Below, piece by piece: positions 1 through 8,622 of a stretch of 64,000 nt of DNA; the first letter of the stretch is position 1, and each line of letters starts with the position of its first letter. Origin of the DNA: Candidatus Tokpelaia sp. JSC189 (GTDB taxonomy: Bacteria > Pseudomonadota > Alphaproteobacteria > Rhizobiales > Rhizobiaceae); assembly GCA_003331045.1 (NCBI GenBank), contig QENA01000036.1, forward strand, positions 1 through 64,000. Direction: 5' to 3'. Position numbers and translations under genes: made by a program. Under the pieces are notes generated by a model. The model did no database searches. It was not told the DNA's origin and was given only the letters and a program-made list of their open reading frames with translations.

Positions 1-338
1 AACCCCCTATGCCCAATCTCCGACATAAAACCTGCACAGAGGTGCTGGTCTAATCGTGCAAATTAGTTTTAGCGCTGGGACTATGGACCTAGCACTCCAG
101 AAATAGGCCGGTATTTATGCCTTTTTCATGCAACCATGGCAGCCGTCATCCGATCCCCTAACTAAATTGCAATGTCCATTCTCAAAATCAGCGAGTAAAA
201 CCAAAAGGGCTGGCTATCAATAGTAGATGTCAAATACTTTAATATATACTAGAAAAATAAACCACTGTTTACAGATTAGGTGCAATTTTATGACAATTGT
301 CTGGAATAGACCGAACAAAACAACATGGATGGTTGGCA
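1..338. other. Left edge, no gene recognised
   Basis: I see no convincing coding region, RNA gene or repeat here. Short open frames occur but lack ribosome binding sites and recognisable protein motifs. The sequence probably holds the promoter of the downstream cation transporter, but I cannot point to clear -35 and -10 boxes. Confidence 0.4.
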
Positions 339-1226
339 ATGAATGGTATACAAAAAGCAACGCGAATAGCGATTATATCTATTCCGGTAGCTATCCTGAT
401 TTTTATCCTGAAATACCTTGCTTATTACCTGACCGGCTCGATTGCCCTTTATTCTGACGCATTTGAATCCATTGTCAATGTTATTGCTACAATTGCCGTC
501 GTATACGTAATCTGGTTCAGTATAAAGCCAGCCGATGATAACCACCCTTTCGGTCATCACAAGGCTGAATATTTCTCAGCGGTTCTTGAAGGCGCGCTTA
601 TCATTTTTGCAGCCCTACTCATCATCCACCAGGCATGGATTGCATTAAAACACCCGTGTATACTTGATAAGCCCCTACTTGGATTGGCAATTAATTTGAC
701 TGCCAGCAGTATTAATTCCTTGTGGGCATATATTTTGATCCGAAACGGAAAAAAATACCGTTCACCAGCACTTGAGGCAGATGGTCGGCATTTTATGACA
801 GATGTCGTATCCTCTGCCGGTATCTTTACCGGCCTTGTAGCTACCATCTGGACTGGCTGGCCTATTCTGGATCCGCTTATTGCTATTATTGTCGCTATGC
901 ATATTTTATGGCAGGGTTGGAAAATTATCAAAAATTCGATACAGGGATTGATGGATGTAGGGGTTGAGGTTGAGGAAATTATGCGAATCCACAATATCAT
1001 TTCAGCCCATGCTAAAGGGACGATAGAAGTACATGACCTGCGCACACGTATTGCCGGACGTATTATTTTTATTGAATTTCATCTGGTCGTGCCCGCAGCA
1101 ATGACAGTAAGCCATGCTCATACCATCTGTGACTATATTGAGCATGCTTTGCAGAATGAAATTAAAAATGCAAGGGTGCTTATTCATATCGAGCCAGAGG
1201 ATGAGGCAAAACTCTCCCTAGCATAG
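339..1226 (+). CDS. Cation diffusion facilitator (CDF) family metal transporter
   Basis: Inner-membrane antiporter of the CDF family, expected to export a divalent metal (Zn, Co, Mn or Fe) in exchange for protons. With the ATG at 339 the protein has 295 residues, typical for the family. Membrane segments fill the first two thirds. The TM2 metal-site signature YSDAFES lies near residues 38-44, the loop motif HPFGHHKAEY near 69-78, and the TM5 signature ADGRHFMTD (His151, Asp155) follows. The C-terminal 90 residues form the cytoplasmic dimerisation domain. A TTG at 297 is in frame, but the ATG at 339 follows a GGATGG-like site and begins right at the conserved region. The metal cannot be assigned from sequence. 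The gene stands alone. Confidence 0.9.
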   Translation: MNGIQKATRIAIISIPVAILIFILKYLAYYLTGSIALYSDAFESIVNVIATIAVVYVIWFSIKPADDNHPFGHHKAEYFSAVLEGALIIFAALLIIHQAWIALKHPCILDKPLLGLAINLTASSINSLWAYILIRNGKKYRSPALEADGRHFMTDVVSSAGIFTGLVATIWTGWPILDPLIAIIVAMHILWQGWKIIKNSIQGLMDVGVEVEEIMRIHNIISAHAKGTIEVHDLRTRIAGRIIFIEFHLVVPAAMTVSHAHTICDYIEHALQNEIKNARVLIHIEPEDEAKLSLA

Positions 1227-1575
1227 TACGAACCCGTACTTGTTTGAAGGTAATATTCGCATTTCCGTCCTTAAAACAAATTCATTATAAGTTTTTCTTA
1301 AAGCTGGAAATAAGGGTATTAAACCCCAATTCTGCAAGTTTTTCAGCAAACAGGACCGATAACACGCCGCGTCCCAATCAAAACAAGCGAGCAAAAGACC
1401 TCTTTATTCCATGGAACAGCCAAACTAAAAATAAAGAACTATTCTTTATGCCTCACAAAATCTGCTGCACAGCCCACACAAGGCAGGTTTTATGAGAGGA
1501 TTTTTAATTGCACGAATTGTAATAATCTGTTACATTTCTCATTGTAAAATTTTGTGAAATACAGGTGATGATTCA
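1227..1575. other. Spacer with no convincing gene
   Basis: Gap of about 350 bases after the CDF transporter. An 83-codon open frame (1244-1495) shows no ribosome binding site or family motif and is not accepted. The 3' end carries a possible promoter for the small ORF at 1576. Confidence 0.4.
1508..1536 (+). promoter_or_regulatory. Possible sigma70-type promoter for the 32-residue ORF
   Basis: TTGCAC (1508-1513) and TACATT (1531-1536) are separated by 17 bases and lie 40 bases before the small ORF. Both hexamers are imperfect, so this is a candidate only. Confidence 0.25.
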
Positions 1576-1674
1576 ATGAATGATATTCTGAAAGCAGCGG
1601 TTGGTTACTGTTTTATGATTCTGTCGCTCAATGCAGCCGTCGCGATTGCGATACTCAGCATGGGTGCCATGTAA
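1576..1674 (+). CDS. Putative 32-residue single-pass membrane peptide
   Basis: Short reading frame, ATG at 1576 to TAA at 1672-1674. It is preceded by AGGTGA at 1563-1568, about eight bases before the start. The product begins MNDILKAAVGYCFM and is almost entirely one hydrophobic helix with a single charged residue at each of Asp3 and Lys6 and none in the rest. I do not recognise the family. The good Shine-Dalgarno site and membrane-helix composition favour a real small protein. The short length and lack of comparative data keep confidence low. Confidence 0.35.
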   Translation: MNDILKAAVGYCFMILSLNAAVAIAILSMGAM

Positions 1675-1848
1675 TTAAAAACAAGACCTCTTGCCTGATT
1701 ATTTCTTCTAAAAACACTGGTAGAAAGATCTAATAGGTTAGGAGATGTGGTCGTCGTAAAGAATACGATATAAATTCAATGACTGGCAGTTTTATATGAT
1801 ATCATCTATATTTAATCTCTTTTTATAAAACTAGAGGAGGTTTTCAGT

Positions 1849-2244
1849 ATGAACATCCGTGAATGTGGTGAAGGTATCCATATCAGTGGACAAATTTCAG
1901 TTGCAGATCTGCCAACACTTTCTCAAGCAGGAATCCGCACGGTTATATGCAACCGGCCTGATATGGAGGTAGAAGAACAGCTCGATTTCGCTCATATACA
2001 ACAGGCTGCTGCAAAATATGGCATAACTTTCCATTATATTCCTGTAATTTCTGCCAGCGACATTACTGAAAACAATCTCAATGATATGATTGCCGTCCTT
2101 AACAAGGCTGAGCGTCCTTTACTTGCCTATTGTCGCTCAGGAACCCGTTCGAATCGAATCTTCAACCTAGTTAAAAATACATGGAAGAAAAACAGACTTC
2201 CATTTCTACCTAAACATGCCATTCAAACAGAAGACGGTCGGTAA
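1849..2244 (+). CDS. TIGR01244 / DUF442 family protein (phosphatase- or sulfurtransferase-like)
   Basis: Protein of 131 residues matching the small TIGR01244 family, the same fold as the N-terminal domain of Blh/BigR-linked proteins. The active-site loop CRSGTRS (Cys95 to Ser101) resembles tyrosine-phosphatase and rhodanese loops and follows the strand PLLAY. Conserved upstream blocks include GIRTVICNRPD (28-38) and the start ISGQISVADL. The ATG at 1849 is fixed by a strong GAGGAGG at 1834-1840. The last 25 residues are basic and unlike the family core, so the C-terminus may have been altered by a frameshift or mutation. Family members have been linked to sulfide or persulfide handling. No sulfur-metabolism gene lies beside it, so the substrate is unknown. 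Confidence 0.8.
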   Translation: MNIRECGEGIHISGQISVADLPTLSQAGIRTVICNRPDMEVEEQLDFAHIQQAAAKYGITFHYIPVISASDITENNLNDMIAVLNKAERPLLAYCRSGTRSNRIFNLVKNTWKKNRLPFLPKHAIQTEDGR

Positions 2245-2307
2245 TTTTTAACAGCTGGAGCAGTTTTTATTTTCATGACAATGTTATCTTATTAGTACTG
2301 CTTTTTC

Positions 2308-2382
2308 CTACCAGAGATTATCCTGCGCGATGGAAAGAAAGATGATGAAGGCCCAAATAATTAACCGTCGCCCAAGAGTCAT
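2308..2382 (-). CDS. Putative 24-residue membrane peptide
   Basis: Very short frame on the minus strand, ATG at 2382-2380 and stop TAG at 2310-2308. A near-perfect Shine-Dalgarno GGGAGG (2390-2395 on the plus strand) sits seven bases before the ATG. The product starts MTLGRRLIIWAFIIF, has two Arg residues, then a hydrophobic stretch, then a polar tail ending DNLW: a positive-inside single-pass layout. I do not recognise a family. The RBS quality is the main support. Confidence 0.35.
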   Translation of the reverse strand: MTLGRRLIIWAFIIFLSIAQDNLW

Positions 2383-3062
2383 CTTAATACCTCCCGAGAA
2401 CATTGCATAACCGATATCGGTCACACCAGTCCAAATCTCATCACACCTTCCCGTAAGGGATTGCGTCAACCACCTGTCAAAACAACCATTATATCTATAA
2501 AAATTTCTTCACGCTTTCATTGACTACTTTTCTACCCTCTCTTTTGAAGCTAGCCTATATAGGCTTTCGGCTATTGCATAGTTGGCACAGCAGAAAATAT
2601 AAGGCATCTAACGCAAGTGATGATTAACCCCCAAACTGCCTAATTTCGCCTTAGGAGGTGGAAACAAATCACAGCGGGCTTTCCATCCTCTCATACGCTT
2701 TTGCCATATAAGCGAGAGTCGACATCAATAGTATTTTTTAAATGGTTATATTCTTATTCCACAAAGTAGATCGCCCAGCGCAACTGCTGCAAAGGTTTTT
2801 GCGAGCTTACGATTAAAGCCTTAGAGGAGACTGGCTACGAGAATGGCCATTTATATTGCCTAGCCCATTAGGTTTTTAACCAATCAATAAAATCGTGCTG
2901 CGTTAAACTCAAAGTCTGAGAGTGTTTTACAAAGACACTAATAACTAAACAGACTATTCAAAAAACATGAAATTTTCATCAATTATTTACCAAAAGCTTT
3001 AAACGGGCAGCAATATTTCGGCATTAAAATGTCGCAAACTAGAGCGTAAAGGACAGCCCGCA
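2383..3062. other. Decayed spacer, no gene recognised
   Basis: About 680 bases with stops in every frame. It holds a strong but orphan Shine-Dalgarno-like string (TTAGGAGGTGG near 2651-2661) with no usable start codon after it, which suggests a lost gene. Nothing else could be assigned. Confidence 0.4.
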
Positions 3063-3218
3063 ATGAAACAATATTCCAAAATTCTTGATTTCTCATTGCG
3101 AAATCAAGAACATGTTCTGGCCAATATTCTTGAATATGCATTAATTATCAGCATAACGATGATCGCGATTATTGCGACAACATCCATACTCAAGGATCAG
3201 ATTTCTATTATGAATTGA
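3063..3218 (+). CDS. Putative 51-residue Flp-pilin-like peptide
   Basis: Short reading frame, ATG at 3063 to TGA at 3216-3218, with AAAGGA at 3048-3053 nine bases before the start. The product has a hydrophilic N-terminal half and then NILEYALIISITMIAIIATT, a 20-residue hydrophobic segment opening with Glu-Tyr. That arrangement recalls Flp/Fap type IVb prepilins, where a G-x4-E-Y site precedes the helix. Here the glycine position is Leu, so processing by a TadV-type peptidase is doubtful. No tad genes are in the window. It may be a degenerate Flp pilin or an unrelated single-pass peptide. Confidence 0.35.
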   Translation: MKQYSKILDFSLRNQEHVLANILEYALIISITMIAIIATTSILKDQISIMN

Positions 3219-3301
3219 TAAAGTAATTAATACAGATTTCTCAAAAACTATTATCCAAAAGTATCTCGCAATTATTAGCTATTAATTACAGATATATTTA
3301 T

Positions 3302-4342
3302 TCATGACAATGTCAAATAATTTGTATATATAACAGAAAAACATGATGAGAATTTATTTTCAAAAGTAAAATTACGGTCCAGTATAGAAAGCGGCCTGAT
3401 TTTTTCCAAAACGGCTCGGGCTTTCGCCTCATCCCTGTGCATCTGCGCAATAAGCAAATCAAGATTATCGAATTTCTTCTCCCCCCTTAAAAACGAGAAA
3501 AAAGAAACCGAACAAATCTTACCATAAAGATCACTTGAAAAATCAAAAATATAGGTTTCAAGCACTGGTTCGACAGTCTCGTTGACTGTCGGGCGATGAC
3601 CAAAACTTGCCACGCCGTCATATATTTTCCCATCAGGGCAGCGAAACCGCACGGCATAAATACCCAGAGCCAAGTTTTTTTGCGAAGTAAGTGCCATATT
3701 GGCCGTAGGAAAACCAAGGATGCGACCAAAAGCAGAGCCATGGACAACTTCTGCTGAAACTGTGTGGTGATAACCAAGCAGTTCCGAAGCTTCTTCAATA
3801 GCGCTATGTTGCAATAATGTACGAATACGGCTGGATGATATAACCTGCCCGTCCCTGTCTTTCACAGAATCAACAATATTTATAGAAAGACCAATTTTTT
3901 TGCCGATCTGCTGAAGAAAATCCGGACTCCCTTGGCGTTTATAACCAAAGTAAAAGTTATCCCCTATTACAATGCTGCTCACTTTCATCCTGCCGCACAG
4001 AATATCTTCCACAAATGCTCCTGCTGTACATGCAGCAAACTCCCAGGTAAAAGCCTGTTCAATCACCGCTTCAAATCCCATCAAGCGGAAAATCTCTGCC
4101 TTTTCATCTGGAGATGTCAAACGACTGACGGACTCATTCGGACTGAAGACGGTGCGCGGATGTGGTTCAAAAGTCAGGACAATTGCCGGCCTGCCAAGTT
4201 CTCGTGCCTTATCCAGTGCACATTGCAGCACAATCTGATGGCCACGATGAACACCATCAAAATTGCCGATTGCAACAACAGCGCCCTTGAGTTTTCCGGG
4301 CAAGAAAGCAGATCGACTTAGACATAAAAACTGCCTTTTCAT
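3302..4342 (-). CDS. ribF: Bifunctional riboflavin kinase / FAD synthetase
   Basis: Cytoplasmic enzyme that phosphorylates riboflavin to FMN and adenylates FMN to FAD. The N-terminal nucleotidyltransferase domain has GNFDGVHRGHQ (26-36) and GDNFYFGYKRQG. The C-terminal flavokinase domain has HGSAFGRILGFPTANM near residue 205 and the barrel motif GVASFGHRPTV. At 346 residues it is slightly longer than usual: about 25 C-terminal residues after the kinase domain look non-conserved. The ATG at 4342 lies five bases after the stop of the HAD hydrolase gene, so the two are probably co-transcribed. Confidence 0.95.
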   Translation of the reverse strand: MKRQFLCLSRSAFLPGKLKGAVVAIGNFDGVHRGHQIVLQCALDKARELGRPAIVLTFEPHPRTVFSPNESVSRLTSPDEKAEIFRLMGFEAVIEQAFTWEFAACTAGAFVEDILCGRMKVSSIVIGDNFYFGYKRQGSPDFLQQIGKKIGLSINIVDSVKDRDGQVISSSRIRTLLQHSAIEEASELLGYHHTVSAEVVHGSAFGRILGFPTANMALTSQKNLALGIYAVRFRCPDGKIYDGVASFGHRPTVNETVEPVLETYIFDFSSDLYGKICSVSFFSFLRGEKKFDNLDLLIAQMHRDEAKARAVLEKIRPLSILDRNFTFENKFSSCFSVIYTNYLTLS

Positions 4343-4347
4343 CTATA

Positions 4348-5196
4348 TTAGCCAAGCTCCATCATGAAAGAAACCGGCTTCATGCCAAATTTTTTAAGAA
4401 AAGTATCAAGCTTTTTCCGATTGATCTTGCCCTCTTCCATATAATTATGTTTATGAATACCACCCCCGATAAAAAGAACATCAAGGTCATAAAGCTCAGC
4501 ACCCTTCACATCAGTTAATATGCCATCACCAATGGCAAGGATGCGTGATTTATCCAGTGATTTTCCCGCAATCTTCTCAGCCATCTTATAGACCGCATCA
4601 TAAATCGGCCGGTGTGGCTTTCCAGAAATAAGGGTACGCCCGCCAAGCTGTGTATAGACACGCGCAAGAGAGCCAGCACACCAAAATACTCGATCACCCC
4701 GCTGCACAACAATATCCGGATTGGCGCAGATAAAAGGCAGATTCCTCGCACACAAACTTTCCAGCAGCGGCAGATAATCATCTGGGGTTTCATTTTCATC
4801 ATCAAATAGGCCGGTGCAAACAATTACCGAAGCCTCAAATTTTTTTACTAGTTCAACATCCAGCCCTTCAAAAAGGCTGTAATCCCGTTCTATCCCGATA
4901 TGGAAAATACGACACGGTACTTCTTTTATCAAATCACGTGTCACATCTCCTGATGTAACAATTCCATCATAACATGATGGCCGGCCACCCAGCATTTCAA
5001 ATTGTGCAACAACCCCCCCTCGTAACCTTGGCGAATTAGTAACAAAAAAAACATACTTTCCTGCTTGGCGAGCTTGTTCCAAGGCGGCAATAGCCGATGG
5101 GTAGGCAACAATGCCATTGTGCACAACTCCCCACACATCACAAAAGAAAATATCATAACTATCATAAAGCTCGGCAAGTTGATCAAGTTGTTTCAT
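4348..5196 (-). CDS. TIGR01459 family HAD-type hydrolase
   Basis: HAD-superfamily hydrolase of the NagD-like group (TIGR01459), about 282 residues. The nucleophile motif DVWGVVHNG is near residues 20-28, the motif II segment VFFVTNSPR follows, the conserved SGKPHRPIYD comes later and the metal motif GDGILTDVKGA is near residue 225. The likely substrate is a small phosphate ester, not predictable from sequence. An in-frame TTG at 5250 exists, but the ATG at 5196 starts at the family's usual N-terminus. It lies immediately before ribF, an arrangement I recall from other rhizobial genomes, so a role in flavin or nucleotide phosphate housekeeping is possible but inferred. Confidence 0.9.
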   Translation of the reverse strand: MKQLDQLAELYDSYDIFFCDVWGVVHNGIVAYPSAIAALEQARQAGKYVFFVTNSPRLRGGVVAQFEMLGGRPSCYDGIVTSGDVTRDLIKEVPCRIFHIGIERDYSLFEGLDVELVKKFEASVIVCTGLFDDENETPDDYLPLLESLCARNLPFICANPDIVVQRGDRVFWCAGSLARVYTQLGGRTLISGKPHRPIYDAVYKMAEKIAGKSLDKSRILAIGDGILTDVKGAELYDLDVLFIGGGIHKHNYMEEGKINRKKLDTFLKKFGMKPVSFMMELG

Positions 5197-5470
5197 TATT
5201 GCACCGTTTCTTGATATTATCAAAATAGAGCCAGAAGGAAATACAATCAATCAAACGGCCTAATATACCCATCTATAATAAGATTATAGCCATATCACCA
5301 ACCTCTGATATCGATTATGGTATGATTGGCATGTTGATTGAGTTTTGATGTGTTGTTTTAGTATTTTTTGGAGTTTTGTGATAGCGAGCGGGCGAATGGT
5401 TAGAGAATTGGCATAATTTTAAGATTGTGTGTGGTTTATGCCTATTGTGTTGAGTTTTTATGAAAGATGG

Positions 5471-5749
5471 GGCAAGGACACCGATGTCATGGTCTGGCCT
5501 GGACAATGCGTCTGGTTCTGGCCACCAAGGCAGATGAGTTTTCAACAAGAGAACCGGGCTTAAGGCGATGCCTGCACTCTTTGCTGCCCGAAGGTAACCA
5601 GCGCACGCTGTATGAAAGGCGATCCCTACCATAGTCCCCTCAAAATACGCACTAAACTCTACAGGCAGCTAGAAATAAACCCGCATGCACTCCTTACAAG
5701 AAATAACCTTCATCCCTAATCCTTCATCAGAAAACAATATGGATTAATA
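5471..5749 (-). repeat. Dispersed repeat family, copy A (full length)
   Basis: About 279 bases nearly identical, in reverse orientation, to 26217-26468 and 52640-52867. Read on the minus strand it starts TATTAATCC and ends CATCGGTGTCCTTGCC. It contains the micro-frame ATGAAGGTTATTTCTTGTAA (product MKVISCKECMRVYF) and a second open frame beginning MVGIAFHTACAGYLR. Copies A and C keep a segment of about 27 bases (TAGAGTTTAGTGCGTATT and following) that copy B lacks. I see no terminal inverted repeat or target duplication. Function unknown. Confidence 0.9.
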
Positions 5750-6358
5750 ATAAAATTGATCAATAGCCTGATTTTGCAATTGGCTTCTGATAGCTAAAGT
5801 CCATATCCGATGGAAAATAAATCCATGTGTCCTGACTTACTTCTGTAACAATTGTATCAATCAACGGACGGCGGACAACCCTATTACCAATTTTAAGTTT
5901 TACGGCAAAGAAGAATACTGGGCCTATCCGGTTATAATACCGATGACTGTGAAGACTACGTGCTGCAGAAGCGCTACAAACTTTATATAAAGGGCTTTCT
6001 ACTTTCCACATTGCTGCTCATTATCGTCAATAAACCCGATGAAGAAAGATACACTATTCTGGCAATCAGTACAGATCAGGCTATTTTTATGCGTCGATCT
6101 GAAAACATCTGTCTGTCCTATACTTGTCAGCAGCGCAGGTGCGCCTAGCCTACCCCTGCAATGGATAAATTAAGAGCGCTCTTCCAGAAAAGAATAGCTG
6201 AGAAAGACCTACAGCAGAACTCCTACGAATTTTCTAGTCAGAACAAAGCATCTGCAAACTTTGATTTAAGATTAATGGGTCTATCTATTAACAGATTTTA
6301 TTTTCTCACCCTGTTAAAAGATAAAACGATGAGACAGTGTAGTATTTTTTTATTTCTT
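5750..6358. other. Spacer without a convincing gene
   Basis: About 600 bases between repeat copy A and der. An open frame on the minus strand (5760-6011) and two on the plus strand have no ribosome binding site and no motif I know. The minus-strand frame contains a plausible-looking stretch ([18 protein letters not shown]) that may be a gene fragment, but I cannot name it. Confidence 0.4.
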
Positions 6359-7786
6359 TCAACACTTCGCGGTACGAGGTGCAAACGGATTGTCAACTTT
6401 TTTGATCAAAAGCCGGATCGGCACACCGGGCATATCAAAATCTTGGCGCAGCCCATTGACAAGATAACGCAAGTACGACTGCGGCATGACATCAGGACGC
6501 GAGCAGGAAATGATAAACTTCGGTGGACGTGTCTTGATTTGAGTTATATATTTGAGTTTGAGTCTACGCCCTGAAACTACTGGTGGAGGATGCTGCGTCA
6601 GCGCCTTTCCAAACCAGCGATTGAGCCTTCCTGTGGGAATACGGCGATTCCATATACGATGAACTATCTCGACATTTTCCATTAACCTGTCTATGCCTTG
6701 CCCATATTCACCCGAAACCGGCAAGGCCCGCATGCCGCATATCTGTGGCAGAAGACGCTCACACCTTTCATAAAGTTCAGCCAGCGTTTCCTGTCTGTCC
6801 CTGACCAGATCCCATTTATTAAAAGCAATAACAGGAGCCCTGCCTTCACGGATAACAAGATCGGCAATCTGCAAATCTTGTTTTTTAAAGGGTATCATGG
6901 CATCAAGTAGAATAATGACAACCTCTGCAAAACGGATGGCGCGCAGTGTATCAGCAACAGAAAGTTTTTCAAGTTTCTCCTGAATACGCGCCTTACGGCG
7001 CAGACCAGCAGTATCATAGAGCCTGATTCTGCGGCTACGCCATATCCAATCAACCCAAATTGAATCACGCGTGATGCCCGCTTCAGGACCGGTCAGTAGC
7101 CTTTCCTCACCCAATATGGTATTAATGAGGGTTGATTTTCCTGCATTAGGCCTACCTACAATAGCGATACGCAGCGGTTTTGTCACATCATAAAGCGACT
7201 CTTTTCCATCAGTATTTTCAATATGATCGGCAATCAATTCTGCATCAGCCTGCTCTGCCTCTTCTTTCGTTTCATCTTCAAAAGCTTTTTGCTCACCGAT
7301 GGCGGCAACGATTGCATCCCGCAGATCAGAAAGGCCCAGTCCATGCTCAGCCGAGATCGCACATGGCTCTCCCAATCCCAATTGCCATATCTCATAAAAA
7401 CCAGTTGTAGACTGTTTTGATTCTGACTTATTAGCAACAAGCACTACCGGTTTTCTGGATTTTCGCACCAAGGATGCAAAAATCAGGTCAGTAGATATCA
7501 TACCCACCTTAGCATCAAGAACAAAAAGAATAAGATCAGTTTTTTCAATTACAAGCTTTGTCTGGGCATGCATCCGGCCTTCCAGTGTAGCACTATCCAC
7601 TTCTTCCAACCCTGCCGTATCAATGACATCAAAATGCAGATCCTGCAAACGCGCAGCATGAACACGATGATCACGCGTCACACCAGGCGTATCATCCACA
7701 ATAGCCAATTTCTGGCCGACAAGACGGTTGAAAAGTGTTGACTTTCCGACATTGGGCCGTCCGATAATTGCAACAGTAAAAACCAT
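6359..7786 (-). CDS. der: Ribosome biogenesis GTPase Der (EngA)
   Basis: Essential double-GTPase that acts in 50S ribosomal subunit assembly. The first G domain has GRPNVGKST (9-17), DTPGVTRD (32-39) and an NKSE in place of the usual NKxD. The second has GRPNAGKST near residue 210, [11 protein letters not shown] and NKWD. A KH-like C-terminal domain follows, with [14 protein letters not shown]. The 475-residue length fits the family. The ATG at 7786 follows a GGAAGG site that overlaps the end of the upstream gene, only four bases away, so the two are probably translated together. Confidence 0.96.
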   Translation of the reverse strand: MVFTVAIIGRPNVGKSTLFNRLVGQKLAIVDDTPGVTRDHRVHAARLQDLHFDVIDTAGLEEVDSATLEGRMHAQTKLVIEKTDLILFVLDAKVGMISTDLIFASLVRKSRKPVVLVANKSESKQSTTGFYEIWQLGLGEPCAISAEHGLGLSDLRDAIVAAIGEQKAFEDETKEEAEQADAELIADHIENTDGKESLYDVTKPLRIAIVGRPNAGKSTLINTILGEERLLTGPEAGITRDSIWVDWIWRSRRIRLYDTAGLRRKARIQEKLEKLSVADTLRAIRFAEVVIILLDAMIPFKKQDLQIADLVIREGRAPVIAFNKWDLVRDRQETLAELYERCERLLPQICGMRALPVSGEYGQGIDRLMENVEIVHRIWNRRIPTGRLNRWFGKALTQHPPPVVSGRRLKLKYITQIKTRPPKFIISCSRPDVMPQSYLRYLVNGLRQDFDMPGVPIRLLIKKVDNPFAPRTAKC

Positions 7787-7790
7787 GAAT

Positions 7791-8465
7791 TCAGCCTTCC
7801 GTTTGCTTTTCTTTATTCTGAAGAAGATCCAGCATCATATCTGCCCGCTGGAGAAAACCTGTACCCGCTGCGCCCTTGTCATCACGAATCTTGCTGAAAT
7901 AGTAAACAGAATCAGCTATCCTGCCAGTTCTCCATGCTGCAAGGCCAAGGGCATCACGCGCTGCAAAACGCATCGGGTCAATATTTGTCGCCAGTCTTTT
8001 GACACGTTCTTCCACATCAGCAAAAGAGCCTATATCAACAAGAATATAGGCAGCTCGCACAGATGCCATATTTTTCAGAATTTCGGGAGTGGAAACATTT
8101 GCAACAATATTATCGAGGAGCGCCACAGCATCAATCCTCTTGCCCTCATTTACCAAAATGGTAGCCTTACGCATTTTTGCCAACGCAGGATAAGCACCAA
8201 AACCGCTTTTTTCAATCTCCGCCAGCTTAGCTAGTACCCTGCCCTGCCCTGCCTTATCAGTCAGTTCAAATGTCGCCAGAAAAGAATCACCAATACGAGA
8301 GGCTTTACCATCTATCCAAGTCGTATAGCCCTGAACAGCGGTAATCACAAGAACAAGAATAACAGCAGCGCTAACTAACAGCGACCCGTAACGACGCCAA
8401 AGAGAACGGGCCTTTTCCTGCCTCAACTCTTGATTGATTTCGCAAATAAAACTATCTTCTGCCAT
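7791..8465 (-). CDS. YfgM-like TPR-fold membrane-anchored protein
   Basis: Protein of 224 residues with a short cytoplasmic N-terminus (about 25 residues, basic), one membrane helix ([13 protein letters not shown], about 30-45) and a predicted helical-repeat periplasmic domain. This matches the YfgM/TPR_21 family, encoded just before der in many proteobacteria. In E. coli YfgM works with PpiD at the SecYEG translocon. That role is known from the family and only inferred here. The gene overlaps the der ribosome binding site and likely forms an operon with der. Confidence 0.85.
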   Translation of the reverse strand: MAEDSFICEINQELRQEKARSLWRRYGSLLVSAAVILVLVITAVQGYTTWIDGKASRIGDSFLATFELTDKAGQGRVLAKLAEIEKSGFGAYPALAKMRKATILVNEGKRIDAVALLDNIVANVSTPEILKNMASVRAAYILVDIGSFADVEERVKRLATNIDPMRFAARDALGLAAWRTGRIADSVYYFSKIRDDKGAAGTGFLQRADMMLDLLQNKEKQTEG

Positions 8466-8622
8466 GAAGCCTCACTCTGTTAGCACAATCTGTGGCGGCA
8501 CTCGCTGTAAATATTCGAAATAATCTGCTTTTCATCCTCCTGAGATGGATGAAAATTACAGTCTCGGTACTGCTACGTCCCCTGATGTCAAGCTTTTAAC
8601 CCTTAGTAATAATACAAAAATA

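Noticed and set aside
1244..1495. 83-codon plus-strand ORF after the CDF gene
   Set aside because: Basic, low-complexity product with no motif or Shine-Dalgarno.
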